Shown here one piece after another: positions 16,189 through 25,496 of a DNA stretch of 64,000 nucleotides. The notes below the pieces were generated by a model. The model was given only the letters and a program-made list of their open reading frames with translations. It searched no databases and was not told the origin of the DNA. The position numbers were made by a program, and so were the translations under genes. Source of the stretch: JBDGYW01 sp964518955 (GTDB lineage Bacteria > Gemmatimonadota > Gemmatimonadetes > Gemmatimonadales > GWC2-71-9); NCBI GenBank assembly GCA_964518955.1, contig CAZFHS010000027.1, forward strand, positions 1 to 64,000, given 5' to 3'. Each line of letters begins with the position of its first letter. The first letter of the stretch is position 1.

Positions 16189-18068
16189 CACGTCTCCACC
16201 GGTTCTTGCCGGGATCTCTGCCAAATGAGGAGCAGCAGCCCCAGCACGACAATTCCAACCACGTCTGTGTGAATACCAGATGCAAGTAAACACAGAGCCG
16301 CGATCGCAAGTAGCCCCCTTTCCCAAACTCTGAGCGGAGCGCGCACAAACCCAATCACGGCACCTGCCAAGGCGGCGACCCCAACTGCGGCAGTAGCAAA
16401 TGCGAGCAGCACTTGAAGGACGTCACCACTCATGAGCAGCGGCGGGCCGTAGACGAACATGAATGGCACTACGAAACCAGTGGCCGCCAACGAAAGCGCT
16501 GTGACCGCGGTTCGAACGGGCGTGCCTCCCGCAATACCCGCCGCAGCGTACGCGGCCAACGCCACTGGTGGAGTGACATTCGATAGCGCACCAAAGTAGA
16601 AGATGAACAGGTGGGCCGGCAGCAACGGAACTCCCATCTCGGTCAGTGCGGGCGCGCCAAGCGCTGCTAGAACAACGTAAGCCGCAGTCGTCGGCAGCCC
16701 CATTCCGAGTATGACGGCGCCCATTGCCGTGAGAACCAGAGCGATTGGCAGATGCCCGCCCGACAGAGTGATGATGAACTCCGACATTCTGAGACCGATG
16801 CCGGTCAGCGACGCGACGCCCACAACGACTCCGGCGGCGGCACACGCGGCAGCCACCTGAACCGTCCCCGAACCCGCCGAGAGGAGTGCCTTCTTGATGC
16901 CTGCCCAATCCAGCCGAGTTGTCGAGCGTGCCATCGCAAGAATCACGGCAGACATCACACCCCAGTACGCGGCACGCATCGGCGATCGACCGAGCGCGAG
17001 AAAGACGACAATCACCCCGAGCGGAATCAACAGGTGGATTCGGCCCAGTACGGACGGTCCACCACCCGTACTCGCCGGGAGGTTCGTTTTGCCTGCCTCG
17101 AAATGAATGGAAGTCAGCAATGCGACATAATAAAGAACGGCCGGTATTGCCGCTGCGAGTGCCACCCGTACGTAAGGGATGTTTGTCCAAGTGGCGAGTA
17201 TGAACGCGCCCGCACCCATTATGGGAGGCATCAGCTGGCCGCCGCTACTTGCAGCTGCTTCGATCGCGCCCGCAAACCGTGGACTGAATCCGGTGCGCTT
17301 CATCACGGGGATCGTGAACGACCCGGTAGTCACCACATTCGCTACTGCGCTTCCGGAAAGAGAGCCCATGAGAGCGCTTGCAAGAGCAGACGTCTTCGCA
17401 GGACCGCCACGTGTCGCTCCTGCAATCCTCGATGACAGGCCAATGAAAAGCTCACCACCTCCCGCAGCATCCAGCACGGCCCCAAACAGAACGAATAGGT
17501 AGACGAAGTCTGCCGAAACACCTAGCGGTACACCCCAAATACCCTCTGTAGAGAGGTAGAGATGCTCGATCAGACGTACCGGCGAATAGCCTCGATGCGC
17601 GAGCACGCCCGGTAGGTAAGGCCCGGCGAGGGCGTATCCAAGCGCAAGCAGAGCCACCACGACGAGCGCCCACCCCGTAGTTCGCCGAGTTAGTTCCAGC
17701 ACCACTAGTATCGCTAGACCACCCGCAACTAGATCGAAAGTCGTGGGCGTACCGGCGCGCCGCACGAGTTCCTCGTGCTCGAATACCAGATAGAAACAAC
17801 ATCCCACTGCCGCGACGATCAGGAGACCACGTGCCACGAGCTCCACATAATGCCACCCCGCCCAACTCTGTTCTCCTCCCTCCTCTCCCTCTCCTCCCTC
17901 CCCTTTTACCCTCCGCCGCATACCAAGACCGAGCACCCCCAAAACAGCCATGAACGCAAAGTGAACTGGTCGCTGAACAAAGGCGGTAAACGGTGAGAAT
18001 CCGGCACCGTACAGATGGAAGAGAGCCGCACAGGAGGCGAGAAAAAGAATGACGTGGCGTTTCATCAT
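16188..18068 (-). CDS. TRAP transporter fused permease (4TM/12TM), TAXI type
   Basis: 626 residues with about 16-18 hydrophobic segments, combining the small DctQ-like part (first ~170 residues) with the large DctM-like part, as usual for TAXI systems. Recognisable blocks are GGGELFIGLSSRIAGATRGGPAKTSALASALMGSLSGSAVANVVTTGSFTIPVMKR and PPIMGAGAFILA. An unusual Gly/Glu insert (KGEGGEGEEGGE, near residue 58) comes from a 37-base homopurine run. The gene starts 15 bases after the lacZ-like stop and is therefore probably part of the glycosidase operon. It uses an ion gradient to import the ligand captured by the binding protein. Confidence 0.92.
   Translation of the reverse strand: MMKRHVILFLASCAALFHLYGAGFSPFTAFVQRPVHFAFMAVLGVLGLGMRRRVKGEGGEGEEGGEQSWAGWHYVELVARGLLIVAAVGCCFYLVFEHEELVRRAGTPTTFDLVAGGLAILVVLELTRRTTGWALVVVALLALGYALAGPYLPGVLAHRGYSPVRLIEHLYLSTEGIWGVPLGVSADFVYLFVLFGAVLDAAGGGELFIGLSSRIAGATRGGPAKTSALASALMGSLSGSAVANVVTTGSFTIPVMKRTGFSPRFAGAIEAAASSGGQLMPPIMGAGAFILATWTNIPYVRVALAAAIPAVLYYVALLTSIHFEAGKTNLPASTGGGPSVLGRIHLLIPLGVIVVFLALGRSPMRAAYWGVMSAVILAMARSTTRLDWAGIKKALLSAGSGTVQVAAACAAAGVVVGVASLTGIGLRMSEFIITLSGGHLPIALVLTAMGAVILGMGLPTTAAYVVLAALGAPALTEMGVPLLPAHLFIFYFGALSNVTPPVALAAYAAAGIAGGTPVRTAVTALSLAATGFVVPFMFVYGPPLLMSGDVLQVLLAFATAAVGVAALAGAVIGFVRAPLRVWERGLLAIAALCLLASGIHTDVVGIVVLGLLLLIWQRSRQEPVET
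17871..17907 (-). repeat. 37-base homopurine run (coding strand) inside the TRAP permease
   Basis: On the coding strand every base is A or G. It shares a 16-base core, GGAGAGGGAGAGGAGG, with a second run in the lacZ-like gene (19073-19088) and a similar 29-base run in hdrB (855-883). It encodes a Gly/Glu-rich loop that is not typical of the permease family. Confidence 0.7.
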
Positions 18069-18083
18069 AGCAGAATAGCCGCG

Positions 18084-21000
18084 TCAAAACCTCTGCAGTG
18101 CGATTTCCGACGGAGCTCCGTCACCCGGCCCAAATGGCAGCAACCTGACGCTGTACTCGTAGCGCCGCGGTGGCAGCCGGTATTGTGGGTGCGGGCGCGC
18201 GCCCCACGACGTATCACCTCCTAGCCCCATCTGGGCGTAGTCGAGGTCGAGTGTCACATAATCCCTCGGCTCGAGATCGAAGGTGTGTCGATAGGTGTAG
18301 GAATCACCCTCGTCGAGGTCCTCATCCGCATAGAGCAACGCACTGAAACTCATCACCGAATCGCTCACGGCCAGCAAGCCGACGCCTTCTTCGTTTGTGA
18401 GCGCGACCCAGCGCACATCGGCTCTATTGCCCGTCTCTTGAGGACGGATGTAGGAGAAGAACAACTCCTCTACGGTACTACTGTAAGCGCCTACCGCCGC
18501 ACCCGTCTTTCGATCCCAGTAATTCTCGTACGGACCTCGGCCCAACCAGTCCACCCGTTCGATGGAGCGTGGCAATGTCAGCGTGATTCCCAGCTTGGGC
18601 AGATCGGGGATGCTCTCGGTTCCGGGTTCGAACTCATTGGTGATCACCACCTCACCGGTACCGAAGACGTGGTAGTGCGTCAGAAATCGTGACTCTCCCG
18701 CGGCGGGAAGGGCGGTAACATAGATCTCGACGTCGCGGTCGGAGTTCTGCCAATACTCTACCTTGTCGACGGTGCGGTCCCTTCCGGCGTGACGCCAAAC
18801 ACCCTGGCGGCGCGGCATCTCTTTGCCGTAATCATTGTCGGTCGGCGGACGCCAGAAGTTCGGTTCGGGGCCGGTGCGCAGGAGATCGACGCCTCGATAC
18901 CGGTACGAAGCGATCGTACCCGCTGCCAAATCGAAGACAAACTCGAAGTCGGTTGCTTCGCCACGCAAAGTCAGCAGGCTGTCAGTTTGAATGTGAGTAA
19001 TCTTCGCTGCTCGGCGGACGTCCACTGAAGCTCGCTCGGCATAGACTGGCAAACGGAATTGCTCCCACGCGACCTCCTCTCCCTCTCCACCCTCCACTCC
19101 CACAAACCTCACATCTAAGAAATACTCCACCCCCGGCTCTGGAACGATGTCGGGAATGGGAAGCCAAATGGGAACCGCTGCGTGGGGCGGACCGTCGAGA
19201 TCGTCAACCACACCTCGTGCAATCGTGTCCGTTCCTGCCACGACGTGCCACTCCATCGCGAACCAGTTCAGATCCAGAAAGTCGAACCGATTGACTAACT
19301 CCAACTCACCATCGAGGAGATCTACCGCCCGCACGGCAATCGGCTGATAGACCTTCTTCACTTCCCACGCATGTGGGTTGAGAGTACGATCCGGAGCTAT
19401 GAGTCCATTGATGACGAAATTCCCACCATGGCGGCCCGTCTCGAAATCGCCTCCGTAACCCCATGCTATGTGTCCATCTCTCTCGAGTGGGAGACCCTGG
19501 TCGACCCAATCCCAGATGAAACCGCCCTGTAGATGATCCCGGCTGTAAATGAGGTCCCAGTAGTCGATGAGGTTGCCGACGCTGTTTCCCATCGCATGTG
19601 CGTACTCGCACAAGATCAGAGGCCGATCTCTCGGTTCGGCGGCGTAGTCGGCAAGCACATGCACGCGGGAGTACATAGGAAAGAACACGTCTGTGTGATC
19701 TCTTAGGTCGGCCATCTCATAGGCTACCGGACGCTTAGGGTCACGGTCCTTGGCCCACTCATACATATCGACGAAGTTCTGCCCGTCACCCGCTTCATTG
19801 CCGAGCGACCACATGATAACCGACGCGTGATTCTTGTCGCGCTCGACCAGGCGCTGAAGCCGGTCCATGTGAGCTGCCTTCCATTCCGATTTGTCTGCCA
19901 GCGTGCTGTCGGGGTGATAACCGGTTCCATGTGACTCCACGAAGGCTTCGTCCACCACGTACAAACCGTATTCGTCAGCCAGCCGATACCAGCGCGGGTC
20001 GTTGGGATAGTGACTCGTGCGCACCGCGTTGATGTTGAGGTTCTTCATCAGCCGGATGTCGAGTTCCATGAGGCTATCGGACAGATATCGGCCGGTCTCG
20101 GGGCTGTGTTCGTGCCGGTTCACACCTTTCAAAGTCACCGGGGAACCATTCACCTGTAAAACGCCGCCCCGGATTTCGACCGATCGGAAGCCTATCCGGT
20201 GAGTCAGCACCTGGTTTACTGACCCGTTCCTATCCTCGATGCTCACCAGAAGCGTGTACAGGTTCGGCGTTTCGGCGGTCCATTGAAGCGGCGTTGCCGT
20301 ACGCCTGCTGAACTCCACAGTGGTTTCGGAACCGGAGCCGACCGAAACGTTCTTTCTCTCGGTGTATACTCGTCTACCATCCGGGCCGATCAACTCCAGA
20401 CCGACTACCGCGGTTTGTTCCTGGCCATCCTTGTTGTTGACATAAACGACGAGAGACAACTCACCATCCATGTAGTTCGCATCGAGTGCGGCTTGCGCGA
20501 AGAAGTCTCGAATGTGCACCGCCGGCGTCGCAAAAAGAAAAACGTCTCTCTCAATGCCGCTCAGCCGCCAGAAGTCGACGTCCTCGAGATAACTGCCGTC
20601 ACTCCACCGGAAGACTTGCACCGCAACGATGTTTTCGCCTTGCTGCACGTACGGAGTGATGTTGAACTCTGTGGGAGTCTTGCTGCCCTGTGCGTAACCG
20701 ACTTCCCGCCCGTTGACCCAAACCGTCGTCGCTGAACCAACGCTGGCGAAGTGGAGAAACACCTGCATTCCCGACCAGGAATCGGGCACAGTGAAGGTCT
20801 TGCGATACGATCCTACCGGGTTGTACTCGGGGTCTACATAGCCTGCCGGCCCTTGCAGCAAACCCATTTCGATATAGTGAGGCACGCCGTAGCCTTCGAG
20901 CTCCCAATTCGAAGGGACCTGCAAGTCGGCCCACTGTGAGTCGTCAAAGCCGCTCTCGAAGAAACCTGTTGGGCGCTCGGACGGTTGCCTAACCCAGCGA

Positions 21001-21209
21001 AATTTCCAGATCCCATTCAGCGACAAATAGTAGGGCGACTCGGAGGCGTCGTCTGCTAGCGCCCCGGCCCGGCTAGAAAACGGGACGTACGTAGCGTGTG
21101 GCGGCTCACGATTGATGTCGAATACGGCTGGGTCTTGCCAGCGCTCCTGTGAATGAAGCAAGACAGGCTGGAAGCAAAGAAGCCACGCGCACAGCACCAC
21201 TTGTTTCAC
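18084..21209 (-). CDS. lacZ: Secreted glycoside hydrolase family 2 beta-galactosidase
   Basis: About 1041 residues, full LacZ length. A short signal peptide (VVLCAWLLCFQPVLLHSQ) predicts export, unlike E. coli LacZ. The sugar-binding domain (NGIWKFRW, PSNWELEGYG), the GVNRHEHSPETGR block, the acid/base Glu in WSLGNEAGD and the nucleophile Glu in LCEYAHAMGNSVGN are all present, followed by the C-terminal LacZ beta domain. The GTG at 21209 was chosen since it overlaps the stop of the GH63-like gene (GTGA) and starts the signal peptide; the longer frame upstream is a shadow. A Glu/Gly loop near residue 720 comes from a homopurine run. Substrate may be beta-galactosides or related glycans. Confidence 0.93.
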   Translation of the reverse strand: MKQVVLCAWLLCFQPVLLHSQERWQDPAVFDINREPPHATYVPFSSRAGALADDASESPYYLSLNGIWKFRWVRQPSERPTGFFESGFDDSQWADLQVPSNWELEGYGVPHYIEMGLLQGPAGYVDPEYNPVGSYRKTFTVPDSWSGMQVFLHFASVGSATTVWVNGREVGYAQGSKTPTEFNITPYVQQGENIVAVQVFRWSDGSYLEDVDFWRLSGIERDVFLFATPAVHIRDFFAQAALDANYMDGELSLVVYVNNKDGQEQTAVVGLELIGPDGRRVYTERKNVSVGSGSETTVEFSRRTATPLQWTAETPNLYTLLVSIEDRNGSVNQVLTHRIGFRSVEIRGGVLQVNGSPVTLKGVNRHEHSPETGRYLSDSLMELDIRLMKNLNINAVRTSHYPNDPRWYRLADEYGLYVVDEAFVESHGTGYHPDSTLADKSEWKAAHMDRLQRLVERDKNHASVIMWSLGNEAGDGQNFVDMYEWAKDRDPKRPVAYEMADLRDHTDVFFPMYSRVHVLADYAAEPRDRPLILCEYAHAMGNSVGNLIDYWDLIYSRDHLQGGFIWDWVDQGLPLERDGHIAWGYGGDFETGRHGGNFVINGLIAPDRTLNPHAWEVKKVYQPIAVRAVDLLDGELELVNRFDFLDLNWFAMEWHVVAGTDTIARGVVDDLDGPPHAAVPIWLPIPDIVPEPGVEYFLDVRFVGVEGGEGEEVAWEQFRLPVYAERASVDVRRAAKITHIQTDSLLTLRGEATDFEFVFDLAAGTIASYRYRGVDLLRTGPEPNFWRPPTDNDYGKEMPRRQGVWRHAGRDRTVDKVEYWQNSDRDVEIYVTALPAAGESRFLTHYHVFGTGEVVITNEFEPGTESIPDLPKLGITLTLPRSIERVDWLGRGPYENYWDRKTGAAVGAYSSTVEELFFSYIRPQETGNRADVRWVALTNEEGVGLLAVSDSVMSFSALLYADEDLDEGDSYTYRHTFDLEPRDYVTLDLDYAQMGLGGDTSWGARPHPQYRLPPRRYEYSVRLLPFGPGDGAPSEIALQRF

Positions 21210-23302
21210 TCTGGCCTCCAGGGTGGCTCGAGCAGCATCAGGTAGTGCGCGGCCGACCAGCTGAAATGCGGAGCGTTGAGCGGTTCTCCAGTTTGGGGAT
21301 GATAGTTCTCGTGAATCGGCCCACCGTCCAACAGACCTGCGGGGCTCTCGAACAGGCGCGTTCTCATATCGTTCGCTTCGCGCGTATACCCGTACCGCTC
21401 CATGCCCTTGATCGCGAAGTACGCCTGATCGAGCCAAACCGACCCACGCCAATATCCGTCTCGCGGATCGAACTTCTCGTGATCGGCCGCGAGCGTTGGA
21501 AAAGGAACGCGCGTTGCAAATTTCTCGCTGTCCATCATAACCGAGACCACGCTCTCTGCCTGATCGTCGGTCGCGACGCCCGCCCAGAGAGGAATCCACC
21601 CCTCGGGTCCCTGCACCAACAGCGGCTGTTTGGTCTCAATATCGATGTCGTAGAAATAGCCGGTTTCATCGTCGAACATGGTGGACCGTATCAGTGCCTG
21701 GAGGTCTTCCGCGGCGGCTCGCAACAATGCCGCATCACGCACGCGGCCGATCTCGTCCGCCATATCTGCGAGGTAGAGCTTCTCCGCATACAGATACGAA
21801 TTCAGGTCAACGGATTCCTGGTTGAGCGACCAGGCACGGGGATTGTTCCGTACCATGGAAGCCGAATCGAATCGGACGGCGTTGTCCATGCCGCTCTCCC
21901 AGCCGGCAGCTACCCGCGTGCCATCTGTAGACCCATACTCGCACAAACCGTTGACGTCGTGGTCGCGATTGGCATACCACCACTCGTGATACCGCCAAAG
22001 CTTCGGGTACATCTCCTCGAGGAACCCCTGGTCGCCGGTGCGCTCGTAGATGGCCCATACGGCCCACGCAGAAAGTGGCGGCTTCGTGTCGCGCCAGTTG
22101 TTCTCGGTGCTGTCGGCATAGATCACGTCGGGTACCATGCCATGTTCGTCTTGATAGTCGAACATCACACGGAGCTGATCCTTGGCGAGCTCGGGCACAA
22201 AGTTGGCAAGCGCCCGTGCGTGCTTCCACGAATCCCACGACCACACTCCGTGAAACCCTCGATACGCGTACGATGGAAACAGACCATTGTGGTAGAGGTG
22301 ACCGAAGGGGCTCCTCCAATTGGTGATCAAAGTCTCTACCGCTTTGACCGCGAGCGCCCTGGTTTCAGGGGTCAGATGTTGCGGATCCGAAGCTCCCAGG
22401 GCATCGGTTAGGTATCCGGTCCATCGGGCACGGTTGCGTTCGAAGTGCGCTTCGGGCCGAGAGAGTACATCGTCGATGCTCCCTGCCTGGGAGGAGCGAT
22501 CGACCGAATCGGCGTACGCCGAGACCGTTGCGTACAGCGTATCGCTGCCGCCGGAAGGCAGTGCCAGCGCGGCCCCGAGTGCCCGGTATCTGTTGCTGTC
22601 GGTTTCTATTTCAAAGCCTACCCCCCCAAACGACAGATCCACTATCGCTGGGTTTTCCTGGAACTGCACCGCGACACCGTTGGGCAGCGCATTGATCGAA
22701 GCTTCCTCGAGCATCAAGTCGCCCTGCCAGCCAATTCGCAAACGCCGAGGCAACTCACTGTCGTTCCGGACGTAGGCCCGCAGAAGCGCAGTCCTATTCG
22801 TTACGAAGATGAGATCCAAGTGAGCCGCTAGATCACCAACGTTCAGCACCTGTTGCACCCGCCCAGGGTAGTAATCCATGACGGTGGAATCGCTTTGCGA
22901 CCAGTCGATGATCTCACCGGTACTTACGTCTTCTACCAGTAAGCGTTCGAAGCTCTTTCCCAGCCAGGTACCACCGTGCGTCAGGAGAAACGGGCCCGTG
23001 AAGCCGCCCCACGCTTCCCGGTTCGCGGAACCGGGAAGCCCGAAGTTGAACCACGCACCCATGTCCGAGAAGCTGAACACGCTGAGATCTCGCGGTTCAT
23101 TCGGGACCCCGCGGACGTTGAGCACATTTGGGAAGTCCATCGGATCGGGGGCCGGCGGCGGCGCCTCATCATTTCCACACCCAGCCAATACGGCCAGCGC
23201 CCCGATACCGGGCAATACAGTCCGGCGCCGCAGCAACCACCGTCGCACCAGCCAAACGATCAAACTGGTCACGCGATCAGCCACCTTGCGCCGCAGCATC
23301 AT
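21206..23302 (-). CDS. GH63/trehalase-like glycosidase lipoprotein (MGH1-like, YgjK-related)
   Basis: About 698 residues. The N-terminus carries an Arg-rich segment and a lipobox (GALAVLAGCGNDE), then a beta-rich domain and an (alpha/alpha)6 barrel with FGHLYHNGLFPSYAYRGFHGVWSWDSWKHARAL, EHGMVPDVIYAD, GWESGMDNAVRFD and DGYWRGSVWLDQAYFAIKGMERYGYTREA, the blocks of GH63/GH37-like enzymes that remove glucose or mannose units. The catalytic Asp (WDSW, SGMDN) and Glu candidates are present. ATG at 23302 or 23299 follows AGAGG; either way it overlaps the permease gene by about 25 bases. Its stop overlaps lacZ. Specificity is unknown. Confidence 0.85.
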   Translation of the reverse strand: MMLRRKVADRVTSLIVWLVRRWLLRRRTVLPGIGALAVLAGCGNDEAPPPAPDPMDFPNVLNVRGVPNEPRDLSVFSFSDMGAWFNFGLPGSANREAWGGFTGPFLLTHGGTWLGKSFERLLVEDVSTGEIIDWSQSDSTVMDYYPGRVQQVLNVGDLAAHLDLIFVTNRTALLRAYVRNDSELPRRLRIGWQGDLMLEEASINALPNGVAVQFQENPAIVDLSFGGVGFEIETDSNRYRALGAALALPSGGSDTLYATVSAYADSVDRSSQAGSIDDVLSRPEAHFERNRARWTGYLTDALGASDPQHLTPETRALAVKAVETLITNWRSPFGHLYHNGLFPSYAYRGFHGVWSWDSWKHARALANFVPELAKDQLRVMFDYQDEHGMVPDVIYADSTENNWRDTKPPLSAWAVWAIYERTGDQGFLEEMYPKLWRYHEWWYANRDHDVNGLCEYGSTDGTRVAAGWESGMDNAVRFDSASMVRNNPRAWSLNQESVDLNSYLYAEKLYLADMADEIGRVRDAALLRAAAEDLQALIRSTMFDDETGYFYDIDIETKQPLLVQGPEGWIPLWAGVATDDQAESVVSVMMDSEKFATRVPFPTLAADHEKFDPRDGYWRGSVWLDQAYFAIKGMERYGYTREANDMRTRLFESPAGLLDGGPIHENYHPQTGEPLNAPHFSWSAAHYLMLLEPPWRPE

Positions 23303-24602
23303 TACGCCTCTTGAACAGGAAGTACACACCCACCCCGATCAGCGTGAATATCAATCCGACCCATGCGTGGAGCGGTCTCTCAACGAGCGTATTGATGACG
23401 AAAAAGACTGAGGTGCCCACGAAGATCATCGGAGTTATGGGATAGCCGAGTGTGCTGTACGGCCGTTCGACTTCTTTGCGAGTGCGGCGGAAGATGAAAA
23501 CACATGCTCCGGCCATTCCGAAGAAGATCCAATCCATGAAGACCACGTAGGTGATCACGTCCGCAAACGTACCCCAGAACAGGAGCAGGAGCGCAGCCCA
23601 GATGGATTGAATCAGAATTGCGTTGACCGGTGTCCGAAACCTGGGGTGCACCTCCGCGAGTTTCTTGAAGAAGATCCCGTCGTCCGCCATGGCGTAGTAA
23701 ATGCGCGGCGCTGACAGAGTGTATATCCCGGCCGTTCCCAACACACTTATCGCGATGACGATGGCTATCAGAGCCCCCCCAAACGGAATCACCGTGCTGA
23801 TCGCGTCGGCGGCGACACTCTCAGAGGCGGCGATCTCGGACACGGGCAGCAAGAACATGTACGCCACATTGATGAGGAGATAGACCACAGCGACCACGAG
23901 CGCCCCAATGATCATTGCCCTCGGGATCGTGCGGCGCGCGTCCTTTGTCTCTCCTGCCAAGAAGCTCGCGTGTTGCCATCCACCGTACGACCACAGAACA
24001 CCGATGAGAGCCAGCCCAAAAGCTCCCGCCAGACTTCCCGCCGGGAGGAGCTCCGTAGCCGGCGCGCTCATGGTCGTGGCACTGCCGAACAGGAGCCCGA
24101 TTACGATGAGCCCAACGATCCCCAGCAGTTTGAGGCCGGTGAAGACATTGGAGAACACCTCAGCGGCCTTCACCCTCAGGATGTTGACCACTGTTACCAG
24201 CGCGAGGGCTAGAAGGGCGACGATTGTGATGCCCTGCTGGCTCATCGGGAACAAGAAAGCCAGGTAGGTCGCGAACGCGATGGTGAGAGCGGCGTTTGCA
24301 CCGGATGTAATTACCAGCAGATAGGCCCACCCGTACAGAAACCCGAAGAGGTCGCCATAACCTTCTTTCAGGTACACGTATACTCCGCCTGGCTGTGGGA
24401 ACATCGAGCCGAGTTCGGCAAAGGTGAGTGCACCCGCCAGAGCGATCACCCCGCCTAGCGTCCACACAGCGAGAATCAGCAAAGGAGTGGGAAGTTGAGA
24501 GGCGATCTGCGCTGGTGTGAGGAAGATCCCCGACCCGACACACGACCCGATCGCGACCATCGTGAGACCGTAGAGTGACAGCTCTTTCCGCAGCTCGGCC
24601 AT
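23277..24602 (-). CDS. APC-family amino-acid permease
   Basis: 441 residues with about 12 transmembrane segments. The first helix motif AIGSCVGSGIFLTPAQIA and PQPGGVYVYLKEGYGDLFGFLYGW identify the APC superfamily (LAT/SteT-like subgroup). ATG at 24602 is supported by AAGGAG nine bases upstream; the open frame extends 39 codons further without a start signal. It is the first gene of a five-gene minus-strand run (permease, GH63-like, LacZ, TRAP permease, TAXI protein), so the uptake system appears mixed: amino acid, sugar and organic acid. The substrate cannot be told. Confidence 0.9.
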   Translation of the reverse strand: MAELRKELSLYGLTMVAIGSCVGSGIFLTPAQIASQLPTPLLILAVWTLGGVIALAGALTFAELGSMFPQPGGVYVYLKEGYGDLFGFLYGWAYLLVITSGANAALTIAFATYLAFLFPMSQQGITIVALLALALVTVVNILRVKAAEVFSNVFTGLKLLGIVGLIVIGLLFGSATTMSAPATELLPAGSLAGAFGLALIGVLWSYGGWQHASFLAGETKDARRTIPRAMIIGALVVAVVYLLINVAYMFLLPVSEIAASESVAADAISTVIPFGGALIAIVIAISVLGTAGIYTLSAPRIYYAMADDGIFFKKLAEVHPRFRTPVNAILIQSIWAALLLLFWGTFADVITYVVFMDWIFFGMAGACVFIFRRTRKEVERPYSTLGYPITPMIFVGTSVFFVINTLVERPLHAWVGLIFTLIGVGVYFLFKRRNDAAAQGG

Positions 24603-24740
24603 ACGGTTTATCTCCTTGTTCGGATGCTTAGGATATGCGGAAAACGGGACATGGGAAGGGTCTCTGGTGTACCGCATGTTGCGACAAGGTGATTTTGCCT
24701 GCATTCTTGTCGTGATCAATCACCATACTTGGAGACAATC

Positions 24741-25436
24741 ATGCATCGATCGCTCGTCGCACTACTCGCGACAATCGCAATCGCACCTGCCACAGTCGCA
24801 CAGGACGCCGCTGTTCAAATAGAGCCTTCCAGCAAGGTGGAGTTCCCGGTGGAGATCACCGCGGCTGGCAGCGGTGGCTCACAGGTGCTGGCCGGTGTCG
24901 GCATTCGGACGAAGACTTTCCTGAAGGTGAAGGTCTACGCATTTGGGCTCTACGTCGACGAGGCTCCGGCCCGCCAGGCACTCGGCTCATTCGCCAACCA
25001 GACCGCCCGCGACCTCGAGCGCAATCAGGATTTCTACGATCGCATTCTGGACATGGACTTCGGCGTGACTCTCAGAATGGTGATGACGCGCGATGTCGAC
25101 GGGGAGACCATGGCCGACGCTTTCGACGGTTCCCTGCGCCCCCGCGTTCAACAGGCTGCGGCTGAGATGAATATGCCGGGCGGTGAAGCTGCGTTGGATA
25201 CGTTTCGGGGCTACTTCAGCGTCGAGGAGATGACGAAAGAGGCTGAGTTGGTATTCTCCTGCACGCCTGACGGAACGCTGAGTTCGCTCGTCAAAGGGGA
25301 AGCAGCGGCTGATATTCGGTCTCCAGCTCTCTGTTGGGCCATGTTCGACACCTTCCTCGGCGATAAGCCGATCTCGAACGGCGGCAAGAAGACCGTTATC
25401 GCGAACATCCCGAATATCCTGGCCCGCAGCAACTGA
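24741..25436 (+). CDS. Exported chalcone-isomerase-like protein
   Basis: 231 residues with a signal peptide (MHRSLVALLATIAIAPATVAQ). The mature part, VEFPVEITAAGSG..LAGVGIRTKTFLKVKVYAFGLYVDE.. and VTLRMVMTRDVDGETMADAFDGSLRPRV, matches the chalcone isomerase-like fold found in bacteria and in fatty-acid-binding plant proteins. Bacterial members lack a proven flavonoid reaction; ligand or fatty-acid binding is the more likely role. ATG at 24741 has GGAG seven bases upstream; the longer in-frame TTG is that site itself. Divergent from the permease operon. Confidence 0.85.
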   Translation: MHRSLVALLATIAIAPATVAQDAAVQIEPSSKVEFPVEITAAGSGGSQVLAGVGIRTKTFLKVKVYAFGLYVDEAPARQALGSFANQTARDLERNQDFYDRILDMDFGVTLRMVMTRDVDGETMADAFDGSLRPRVQQAAAEMNMPGGEAALDTFRGYFSVEEMTKEAELVFSCTPDGTLSSLVKGEAAADIRSPALCWAMFDTFLGDKPISNGGKKTVIANIPNILARSN

Positions 25437-25456
25437 GCTGCACTGGCACAAATGCA

Positions 25457-25486
25457 CCCTCCTCCGAGAGCAATTCCGGAGGAGGG
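25457..25486. terminator. Candidate bidirectional terminator hairpin
   Basis: A perfect 10-bp stem (CCCTCCTCCG / CGGAGGAGGG) with a 10-base loop sits between the convergent ends of the chalcone-isomerase-like and M1 peptidase genes. T-tracts on either side are short, so termination efficiency is uncertain. Confidence 0.55.
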
Positions 25487-25496
25487 GCAGTTGTTC

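Noticed and set aside
21210..21599. N-terminal extension of the lacZ frame
   Set aside because: It runs antiparallel in frame inside the GH63-like gene and lacks a signal peptide; the GTG at 21209 gives one.
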